From contig CALOCN010000014.1 of assembly GCA_942491735.1 (NCBI GenBank), positions 2,046,001 to 2,110,000 of the forward strand: 64,000 nucleotides of DNA, read 5' to 3'. A model generated the notes under the pieces. The model did not search any database. It saw only the letters and a program-made list of their open reading frames with translations, and had not been told where the DNA came from. Positions 34,367 through 41,408 of this stretch are shown here, piece by piece; position 1 is the stretch's first letter, and the number at the start of each line of letters is the position of its first letter. The position numbers and the translations under genes were made by a program. This DNA is from CALOCN01 sp942491735 (GTDB lineage Bacteria > Eisenbacteria > RBG-16-71-46 > JABDJR01).

Positions 34367-34396
34367 CCCGGCGCCGGACAGCCCACCGGCGCCGGG
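34367..34396 (+). other. Perfect 11-bp hairpin between tolC and adaptor gene
   Basis: CCCGGCGCCGG (34367-34377) and CCGGCGCCGGG (34386-34396) around an 8-base loop. No T tract follows. It may set the ratio of tolC to exporter mRNA by processing or partial termination. Confidence 0.5.
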
Positions 34397-34451
34397 GTTC
34401 CCTTGGGCGCCTCGCGGTCGTCCCCACTTCAGCTACGCGAGGAGGCACGGC

Positions 34452-35738
34452 GTGAAACGCTGGCTCATTGTCGGTCTTGCCGTCGCGGCCCTGGCCGTGA
34501 TCATTGTTGCGAACCTCAATCGATCCTCCGGCACCGAGGTCGAGGCCCGGGTGGATACGGTCACCCGGGTGGACCTCACCGCCACCATCTCCGCGCCCGG
34601 ACGGATTCGCGCCGTGTCCAGCGTCGACATCAGCGCCGAGGTACCGGGTCGGGTGGTCGAACTCAACGTCCAGGAGGGGGACTCGGTGCGGGCCGGTGAC
34701 GTCCTGCTCCGCCTGGACGACACCGCCTACCGGAGTCGGGTCGCCCAGTCCCGGGCCGCCCTGGCCAGCGCACGGGCCGGCCAGAACCTGGCCCAGGCCC
34801 GGCTCGACAAGCTGACCAAGGAGAAGACCCGGGTCCAGGCCATGTTCGAGAAGGGTCTGGCCTCGCAGGAGCGCCTGGACAACATCCTCGCCGACTACGA
34901 AATCCAGGTCGCCGACACCGAGTCCCGTCGCCAGGACGCGGAACGTTCCCAGGCCGCCCTCGACGAGGCGCGTGACAACCTGGAAAAGACGGTGTACCGG
35001 GCCCCGGTTTCCAGCGTGGTCTCCCGGCTCAACATCGAGATCGGCGAGAACGTGATCGTGGGGACGATGAACAACCCGGGCACGGTCATCCTCACCCTGG
35101 CCGACCTGAGTCGCATGGAGGTGGAGGCGGAAGTGGACGAAACCGACGTGATCGACGTCGCGGTGGGGCAGTCCGCCGTCATCACCGTCGACGCGATCGC
35201 CGACACCACCTTCGAGGGCTCCGTGGTTTCGGTGGGGCATTCGGGACGCCGGGCCGGCGCCGGTACCGGCGACGAGGTTATCAACTTCGAGGTCAAGGTG
35301 CGCTTCGCCCGGAGCGAGCCGCGACTGCGACCGGGAATGACCGCCGATGTCGAGGTGGAAACCCGGCACCGGAGCGGGGTGCTGAGCGTCCCCATCCAGG
35401 CCCTGGTCGCCCGCTCCCGGGCCTCCCTGCTCAAGGAAGCGCGGGCCGCGGCGCGGGAACGGGGGGATAGCCCACCCGAGTCCCCGGCCAAGGACCTGGA
35501 CGACGACGCCCGGCGCAAGTGGGAGCGGGAGATCGTGGAAGGGGTCTACGCGGTCCGGGAGGACATCGCCACCTTCGTCCCGGTGACCTCGGGCGTCGCC
35601 GACGACACCCGCATCGAGGTCAGCGGGGAGCTCGAGGAGGGGGAGACCCTGGTCAGCGGTCCCTATCGGATCCTGCGCGACCTGCAGGAGGGAACCCGCA
35701 TCAAGGTGGTCTCCCGCGACACGGGTGACTCGGAGTAG
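34452..35738 (+). CDS. macA: Periplasmic adaptor (HlyD/MacA-type membrane fusion protein)
   Basis: 428 residues from the GTG at 34452, with GAGGAGG six bases upstream. One N-terminal helix (MKRW-type start, LIVGLAVAALAVIIVA) anchors it in the inner membrane. Barrel-sandwich halves (RVVELNVQEGDSVRAGDVLLRL; VYRAPVSSVVSRLNIEIGENV) flank a coiled-coil hairpin (~90-180). A beta-barrel follows, with LRPGMTADVEVETRH, and a charged insert near 345-380. It bridges the MacB-type permeases and TolC. The frame also opens at 34362 but lacks a signal there. Confidence 0.9.
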   Translation: MKRWLIVGLAVAALAVIIVANLNRSSGTEVEARVDTVTRVDLTATISAPGRIRAVSSVDISAEVPGRVVELNVQEGDSVRAGDVLLRLDDTAYRSRVAQSRAALASARAGQNLAQARLDKLTKEKTRVQAMFEKGLASQERLDNILADYEIQVADTESRRQDAERSQAALDEARDNLEKTVYRAPVSSVVSRLNIEIGENVIVGTMNNPGTVILTLADLSRMEVEAEVDETDVIDVAVGQSAVITVDAIADTTFEGSVVSVGHSGRRAGAGTGDEVINFEVKVRFARSEPRLRPGMTADVEVETRHRSGVLSVPIQALVARSRASLLKEARAAARERGDSPPESPAKDLDDDARRKWEREIVEGVYAVREDIATFVPVTSGVADDTRIEVSGELEEGETLVSGPYRILRDLQEGTRIKVVSRDTGDSE

Positions 35739-35741
35739 CCG

Positions 35742-36449
35742 GTGGACGAACTCATCCGCTGTCGCGATCTGACCAAGGTCTACGACCTGGGAGCGGTCGA
35801 GGTCCGTGCCCTGGACGGGGTCGATCTGGACATCACTCGCGGCGACTACGTGGCCATCATGGGGGCTTCCGGGAGCGGCAAGTCCACCCTCATGAACATC
35901 CTCGGTTGTCTCGATACGCCCACCACCGGGAGCTACTCGCTCGACGGCGAAACGGTGAGCGAGCTGGACGACGACCAGTTGGCCGCGATCCGCAACCGCC
36001 GCATCGGATTCGTCTTCCAGACCTTCAACCTGCTTCCCCGGTCCGACGCGTTCCACAACGTGGAGTTGCCGCTCATCTACGCCGGGATTCCCCGCGTCGA
36101 ACGCAAGGAACGCACGGCGGCGGCGCTGGAGATGGTGGGTCTCGGTGATCGCATGAAGCACCGGCCGACCGAGCTCTCGGGTGGGCAGCGGCAGCGGGTG
36201 GCCATCGCCCGGGCCCTGGTCAACAACCCGTCGCTCATCCTGGCCGACGAACCGACGGGGAACCTGGACTCCAGGACCAGCCACGAGATCATGACCGCCC
36301 TGGAGAGCGTTCACACCGCCGGAAACACCATCGTGCTGGTGACCCACGAGGACGACATCGCCGAGCACGCGGCCCGGCGCATCCGACTCCATGACGGTCG
36401 CATTGCCCTCGACGAACGCCAGGACGGAAAGCGCGGGGGAGCCGGCTGA
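35742..36449 (+). CDS. ABC exporter ATPase, MacB/LolD type
   Basis: 235 residues from a GTG three bases after the adaptor. Walker A GASGSGKST (41-49), Q-loop FVFQTFNLLPR, signature LSGGQRQRVAIARAL, Walker B LILADEPTGNLD and switch histidine LVTHEDD are complete. This subtype drives mechanotransmission exporters (MacB) and lipoprotein extraction (LolD). With two separate permeases downstream it resembles a split MacB. The stop shares one base with the permease ATG. Confidence 0.93.
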   Translation: MDELIRCRDLTKVYDLGAVEVRALDGVDLDITRGDYVAIMGASGSGKSTLMNILGCLDTPTTGSYSLDGETVSELDDDQLAAIRNRRIGFVFQTFNLLPRSDAFHNVELPLIYAGIPRVERKERTAAALEMVGLGDRMKHRPTELSGGQRQRVAIARALVNNPSLILADEPTGNLDSRTSHEIMTALESVHTAGNTIVLVTHEDDIAEHAARRIRLHDGRIALDERQDGKRGGAG

Positions 36450-37669
36450 TGTTCCTGCTGTGGGAGGGACTCAAGCTCGGCTTCGCCTCCCTCTGGTCGC
36501 ACAAGCTGCGCACGGCGCTGACCCTGCTGGGGCACGTGATGGGGGTGATCACCGTCATCACCCTGGTCAGCCTCATCCAGGGACTCAACCACTACGTGTC
36601 GGAGAAGATCCTCGTCCAGGGAGCCAACGTTTTCTATGCCGACAAGATCGGTCTTTCCTTCAGCGAGGAGAACTTCCTCACCCGCATGCGACGCCCGGAT
36701 CTCGACCTGGACCAGTTCGAGGCGGTGCAGGAGCGGAACGAGACCCTGAAGTCGGTGGGGGCGTTCCTCCAGACCACCGAGCGGGTGCGCTACCGGGACC
36801 GCAGGCTGAGCGACATCGCGGTGATCGGTCTCACCCCCAATTCCCCCATGCTGGATCCCTATCCCATCGAGGAAGGCCGCCCCCTGCGTGGGGACGACCT
36901 TCGGCGCAAGGGGCGGGTCGCGGTGCTGGGTCACATGGTGGCCCGGGAACTGTTTCCGGATCGCGATCCCATGGGGGAGAGCATCCGGGTCGGGAGTCGC
37001 CGCTACGAGGTCATCGGGATCTACGGGGAGCGGGGGAACATCCTGGGGCAGAGCACGGACAACTTCGTCGGGATCCCCATCACCGAGATGATGGGTTGGT
37101 TCCGCAGCCTGGACACCTTCACCCTCATGGCCCAACCGTATGACGGGGTGCCCACCGAGGAAGCCCAGGAGGAAATGCGCTGGATCCTGCGCGGTGAGCG
37201 GGGTCTGCGTCCCAGGGACAAGGACGACTTCGAGATCTACTCCTCGGATGCCCTCATGGACCTCTATCGCAGCCTGACCGGGGGCATCTTCGCCGTCCTG
37301 ATCGGGGTGGGGAGCATCTCCCTCGTGGTGGGGGGCATCGTCATCATGAACATCATGCTGGTCTCGGTGACCGAGCGCACCCGGGAGATCGGCATCCGCA
37401 AGTCCCTCGGAGCGCGCCGCAAGGACATCCTCAACCAGTTCGTCCTGGAGTCGCTGGCCATCACCATTGCCGGGGGGGTGGTGGGGGTCGGTATCGGGTT
37501 CGCCCTGGCGCTCACCGTGGCCGCGGCCACCGGGTTCCCGGCCCGCATCACTGCGGAAGCCACCCTGCTGGGACTGGGCGTGTCGGCCCTGGTCGGTCTG
37601 TTCTTCGGCAGCTGGCCGGCATTCCGCGCCGCCCGTCTCGATCCGGTGGAAGCCCTGCGCTATGAGTAG
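36449..37669 (+). CDS. ABC permease, MacB/FtsX family (first)
   Basis: 406 residues. Four transmembrane helices in the MacB order: one near residue 30, a large periplasmic domain (~50-275), and three at the C-terminus around GSISLVVGGIVIMNIMLVSV, LAITIAGGVVGVGIGF and ALVGLFFGSWPAFRAARLDPVEALRYE. The cytoplasmic coupling loop is TERTREIGIRKSLGARRKDI. It should form a heterodimer with the next permease. It overlaps that gene by 8 bases. Confidence 0.9.
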   Translation: MFLLWEGLKLGFASLWSHKLRTALTLLGHVMGVITVITLVSLIQGLNHYVSEKILVQGANVFYADKIGLSFSEENFLTRMRRPDLDLDQFEAVQERNETLKSVGAFLQTTERVRYRDRRLSDIAVIGLTPNSPMLDPYPIEEGRPLRGDDLRRKGRVAVLGHMVARELFPDRDPMGESIRVGSRRYEVIGIYGERGNILGQSTDNFVGIPITEMMGWFRSLDTFTLMAQPYDGVPTEEAQEEMRWILRGERGLRPRDKDDFEIYSSDALMDLYRSLTGGIFAVLIGVGSISLVVGGIVIMNIMLVSVTERTREIGIRKSLGARRKDILNQFVLESLAITIAGGVVGVGIGFALALTVAAATGFPARITAEATLLGLGVSALVGLFFGSWPAFRAARLDPVEALRYE

Positions 37670-38909
37670 GACGCTCCTCGCCGCCGGTTGGCAGGTGGAA
37701 GTGGTGCGGCTGGCCCTGTCCAGCCTGCGGGCCAACAAGCTCCGGGGTGGCTTGACCATCCTCGGCATCGTGATCGGCATCAGCTCCGTGGTGGGGATGG
37801 TCAGTCTGGTCGAGGGGCTCAACCGGTCCATGCAGGGTCAGCTGGACCAGTTGGGGTCCGATGTGGTGCGGGTGAGACGATGGGACCCCGGGGTGTTCGT
37901 GGGGTCGGTGCCGGACTCGCTCCTCAAGCGGCCCTGGCTCAAGGACCGCGATGCCCTGGAACTCGAGCAGACCTGCCCCTCCCTGGCCGGGGTGACCGCC
38001 CATGTCGAGACCCGGAGACGACTCCGCTATGGCAACGAACAGAGCCGGCTCACCGATGTGCTGGGAATCGATCCGTCCTTCCTGAGGGTGCACGGACGTA
38101 ATCTCGGGGACGGACGTGCCTTCACCGAAGCCGAGCTCAGCGGGGGAGCGCGGGTGGTCCTGTTGGGTGGCGGTGTGGTGGAACAGCTGTTCAGCGGCGT
38201 GGACCCGGTGGGGCAGACGGTACAGATCGGCAACCAGAAGTTCGCCGTGGTCGGGGTGCTGGCCGAGCGGGGCAACTTCCTGGGGCAGAGTCTCGACAAC
38301 GAGGTCCTCATTCCGCGCCCCGCCCTGGAACGGTTCTTTGCCAGCCAGCGTCAACGGATCCGCATCGCCGCGCGTCCCGTTTCCCCGGAACGGCTCGAGC
38401 GGGCCAGGGAGGAAATGGTGGAGGCGCTGCGTCGCTCGCGCGGGCTGCGTCCCCAGGACGAGAACAACTTCGCCCTCGTCACCCAGGGGAGCCTGATCTC
38501 GATCTACAACCAGGTCACCGGCGCCTTCTTCGTGGTCATCGTGGCCATCGCGTCGGTGGCGTTGCTGGTGGGGGGGATCGGGGTCATGAACATCATGCTG
38601 GTCTCGGTGACCGAGCGCACCCGCGAGATCGGAGTGCGCAAGGCGCTGGGGGCCAATCGTCGTCAGATCCTGTACCAGTTTCTCGCCGAGGCCATCGTGC
38701 TCACCGCATGCGGCGGGATCATCGGTATCCTGCTCGGGGCCGGAATCGGGCGCCTGGTCGATCTCCTGACCCCCTTGCCCTCGCACGTTCCCCTGTGGAC
38801 CTACCTCACCGCGTTCGGCACCTCGGCCGCGGTCGGGCTCTTCTTCGGGAGTTGGCCCGCCTATCGGGCCTCGCGCATGGATCCGGTCGAGGCGCTGCGC
38901 TACGAGTAG
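37662..38909 (+). CDS. ABC permease, MacB/FtsX family (second)
   Basis: 415 residues from ATG 37662, inside the end of the first permease; the longer open frame upstream is rejected. Same architecture: helix near 30, periplasmic domain, and the C-terminal block GIGVMNIMLVSV, coupling loop TERTREIGVRKALGANRRQI, and DPVEALRYE. DNA of the block is nearly identical to the first permease over 49 bases, in contrast to divergent periplasmic domains. Together with TolC, adaptor and ATPase it makes a tripartite exporter; substrate (macrolide, lipid or peptide) unknown. Confidence 0.9.
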   Translation: MSRTLLAAGWQVEVVRLALSSLRANKLRGGLTILGIVIGISSVVGMVSLVEGLNRSMQGQLDQLGSDVVRVRRWDPGVFVGSVPDSLLKRPWLKDRDALELEQTCPSLAGVTAHVETRRRLRYGNEQSRLTDVLGIDPSFLRVHGRNLGDGRAFTEAELSGGARVVLLGGGVVEQLFSGVDPVGQTVQIGNQKFAVVGVLAERGNFLGQSLDNEVLIPRPALERFFASQRQRIRIAARPVSPERLERAREEMVEALRRSRGLRPQDENNFALVTQGSLISIYNQVTGAFFVVIVAIASVALLVGGIGVMNIMLVSVTERTREIGVRKALGANRRQILYQFLAEAIVLTACGGIIGILLGAGIGRLVDLLTPLPSHVPLWTYLTAFGTSAAVGLFFGSWPAYRASRMDPVEALRYE

Positions 38910-38930
38910 GCGACGGGGCGCTCCGCCGCA

Positions 38931-41258
38931 TCACTGGCCACGTGATTGGCGCAGCCGGGCTTCCAGGCCCGGATCCCCGGTCCGCTCGAACCCCGCCTCC
39001 CAGACATCCCGCGCGGCGTCGACCCGTCCCGTCGCCTCCAGGAAGTTACCGTAGATGTAATACCCGATCACATAGGCGGGATAGGTCTCGACCAGGGCGC
39101 GCAGTCGCGTCTCCGCCTCGGGGAGGTCCTGGGCCAGCCAGGCACACTCGGCCGCCCGCATGCTCGCCTGGGGGTCCTCCGCACGCAGCGCCGCCGCGGC
39201 GAGGAAGTGCGCCTTCGCTTCGTTCCAGCGGGACTGTTCCCGGAGTGCTTCTCCGGCGAGGAAGCGCGCGTCCCAACTCTTCTCGAAGGCGTGGACGGAA
39301 CCGAGAATGTGCGGAGCCGCCTCGTCATGCTTGCCGGTTCGCCACAGGAGTTGTCCCAGCATGAAACGGTAGTCGGTCTCCTCCGGCGCCAGCTCGTGCG
39401 CGCGGCGCGCCGCGTCCACCGCCTCCTCGCCGCGTCCCAGTCGTTGCAGGATGATGGAGCGCACTCCAAAGTCCTCGGCGGTGCGGGGGGGGCCGGCTTC
39501 GTCCAGAATACGCAGGGCGTCCTCTCCCCGTCCGAAGCGGGAAAGTTGCTCGGTGCGCAGGACCAGGGCGCGTCGACGGTTCTCGTTCCCGTCGTCCCGT
39601 CGCACCGCCTTCAGCTCCGAAGCGACTCCCAACTCCGCGATGAGGGCGGCATTGATCCACCCGGCGGAGTCGAGACCGGCCCGCACCATCCCGGGTGGCG
39701 GGGGAGCCCCCCGGCGGACCAGGAACGCGCCGGCCCAGGTCGTGTCCTCGGCCAGGACCCCGCTCACGATGCTCCAGTCGGACAGCAGGGGAAGCAGGTT
39801 GAACCCGGTTCCTTCCCGCCCGGTGTAGTGCGACTCCCAGAACCAGAGGGTTCCCGGTGCCGCGTCCCGCACCCGGCGCCGCTCCGAGGAGGGAAACACC
39901 GTGTCGTCGTAGGGATTCCCCCCCAGCTCGAGGGCGAGCAGGGGATGGGCGTTGATGATGGGTACGCGTCCCACGAAGGACCGGTCGACGAGCGCGGCGG
40001 CCCGGGCCACCGCGCGGTGCTCGGTCTTGGCCCGAAGATGGAGCGTATCCCCCCGACCCATCAACGCGACCAGGGACAGGACCAGCACGAGGAACGTGCC
40101 GGTGCGGACGCCGCGACGTGGAAGCAGGGCCCACGCCCCCCACAGGAGGGTCGCGACGAGGGGCCACGGGGTGAACGCGGCCATGATCTCGTAGTCGCCC
40201 CGCAGGGGGCTGCGCCATGCGGTGAGCGAACCGGCCAGGCAGAGTCCCAGCACGATCCACAGCAGCGGGCGGCGCGGACCGGCCAGGGCGCGCACCCCCT
40301 CGGCCCCGAGCCAGGCCACCGGTGCAGCGGCGAAGGCAAGGTAACGGAGGTTGCCGAAGGTGATGGGAGTGAACGTGGCGAGCCAGGTGTAGACGCCGAG
40401 AAGACCCAGGAGGACCAAGGCGGAAGCACCGAGGAGGCGGTTGGCTTCACGTGCCGGCCCCCGGGTGGTGGCGGGAGAGGCAAGGCGTTCCAGGGTGGAG
40501 AACAGACCCAGCAGGGTGGGAACGAGCAGCCCCCAGCCGAGGATCCAGCCCAGGCTGCGGACGTAATGGAGGGCCTCCCGCGCCGGGTACTCCCGTGGGC
40601 GGGGGAGATGCAGGAGATAGAGCGGGTCCCCGGTCTGGACCGCGCCGGAGATGTGCCAGAGCATCAAGGGCAGGAAGGCCAGGGGGAGCGCGCGCCAGGC
40701 GCGGGCGTGCACCAGAACCGCGATGGCCAGCGGGAGCAGGAGCAGCATCTCGAACCGGGCCAGGGGGAGGAGACCCCACAGGAGGGCGAAGGGGACCCAG
40801 CGCCGCTGCATGAAGCAGAGGATTCCCCAGGCCACGAGGGGAGCGGTCCAGGGTTCGGTCATCGCGGTGGCGAGATGGGCGAGCACGAAGGGCTGTACGA
40901 CAAAGAACGCCGCCACGGCCAGGGGAGCGGGCCCGCCCACCGCGCGTGCCCCCCGGGCCACCGCCACCGCGCCGAGGGCCATGGCCAACGCCGAGGCAAG
41001 GCGGGCCCCCACCAGGCCGAACTGGGCGGGAAGGGCGAGGACGGTGGTCACGAACGGGCGGCCGACCAGGCTCAGGAAGAGATCCGGTTGGCCCGGGGCG
41101 TTGCGGGCGATGAGATAGCGGGCAACCTCCTCGTCCCCGGCCAGCCCGGCCAGGAGGACCGAGAGGACCGCCCCCAGCGCGAACACGGCCAGGGCGATGA
41201 GGGTGTCGAGGCGTGCGTGGGGGTGCCGGGGGGTCGCAGTGGGGGTCACGGGCGGCAT
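38931..41258 (-). CDS. Polytopic membrane protein with C-terminal TPRs
   Basis: 775 residues. About ten hydrophobic segments fill residues 20-440. An early loop contains GLAGDEEVARYLI, with acidic residues placed as in GT-C enzymes, and TAMTEPWTAPLVAW also fits. A central extracytoplasmic region and a C-terminal TPR-like block (~560-770: DFGVRSIILQRLGRGEEAVD, YRFMLGQLLWRTGKHDEAA) follow. It resembles the other membrane/TPR protein at 21610 in plan but not closely in sequence. ATG at 41256-41258 is taken as start; the GTG at 41247-41249 is favoured if the message is leaderless. Convergent with the exporter operon, 21 bases apart. Confidence 0.7.
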   Translation of the reverse strand: MPPVTPTATPRHPHARLDTLIALAVFALGAVLSVLLAGLAGDEEVARYLIARNAPGQPDLFLSLVGRPFVTTVLALPAQFGLVGARLASALAMALGAVAVARGARAVGGPAPLAVAAFFVVQPFVLAHLATAMTEPWTAPLVAWGILCFMQRRWVPFALLWGLLPLARFEMLLLLPLAIAVLVHARAWRALPLAFLPLMLWHISGAVQTGDPLYLLHLPRPREYPAREALHYVRSLGWILGWGLLVPTLLGLFSTLERLASPATTRGPAREANRLLGASALVLLGLLGVYTWLATFTPITFGNLRYLAFAAAPVAWLGAEGVRALAGPRRPLLWIVLGLCLAGSLTAWRSPLRGDYEIMAAFTPWPLVATLLWGAWALLPRRGVRTGTFLVLVLSLVALMGRGDTLHLRAKTEHRAVARAAALVDRSFVGRVPIINAHPLLALELGGNPYDDTVFPSSERRRVRDAAPGTLWFWESHYTGREGTGFNLLPLLSDWSIVSGVLAEDTTWAGAFLVRRGAPPPPGMVRAGLDSAGWINAALIAELGVASELKAVRRDDGNENRRRALVLRTEQLSRFGRGEDALRILDEAGPPRTAEDFGVRSIILQRLGRGEEAVDAARRAHELAPEETDYRFMLGQLLWRTGKHDEAAPHILGSVHAFEKSWDARFLAGEALREQSRWNEAKAHFLAAAALRAEDPQASMRAAECAWLAQDLPEAETRLRALVETYPAYVIGYYIYGNFLEATGRVDAARDVWEAGFERTGDPGLEARLRQSRGQ

Positions 41259-41262
41259 TGTA
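41257..41262 (-). promoter_or_regulatory. Possible -10 at the start of the membrane/TPR gene
   Basis: TACAAT on the minus strand (41262-41257) overlaps the candidate ATG and lies seven bases (GCCGCCC) before an in-frame GTG. No Shine-Dalgarno is present before either start. No clear -35. Confidence 0.35.
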
Positions 41263-41290
41263 TCGGATCGTCGCGGAATCGGCCCCTTCC

Positions 41291-41319
41291 TTGACAGGGA
41301 CAGGGGGTCTCCCTAGTCT
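41291..41319 (+). promoter_or_regulatory. Sigma70-type promoter of uvrA
   Basis: TTGACA at 41291-41296, 17 bp spacer, TAGTCT at 41314-41319. I see no LexA-type palindrome that I could defend in the ~90-base leader. Confidence 0.68.
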
Positions 41320-41408
41320 CAGCGGCTTCTGGTCTCGCTTCGCCCGCACCCCCGAGTTCTGCCCCGCCGGGTCGCCCTGCGATCGCGCCGGAGGTCCGGT
41401 CCCCATCC

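Noticed and set aside
32670..36392. Minus-strand open frame of about 1240 residues
   Set aside because: It lies opposite tolC, the adaptor and the ATPase, whose protein motifs are clear. Its translation is low-complexity and rich in His, Gly and Arg.
38910..38930. Terminator between the exporter operon and the convergent membrane/TPR gene
   Set aside because: Only 21 bases separate the two stops and no stem with T tract can form there.
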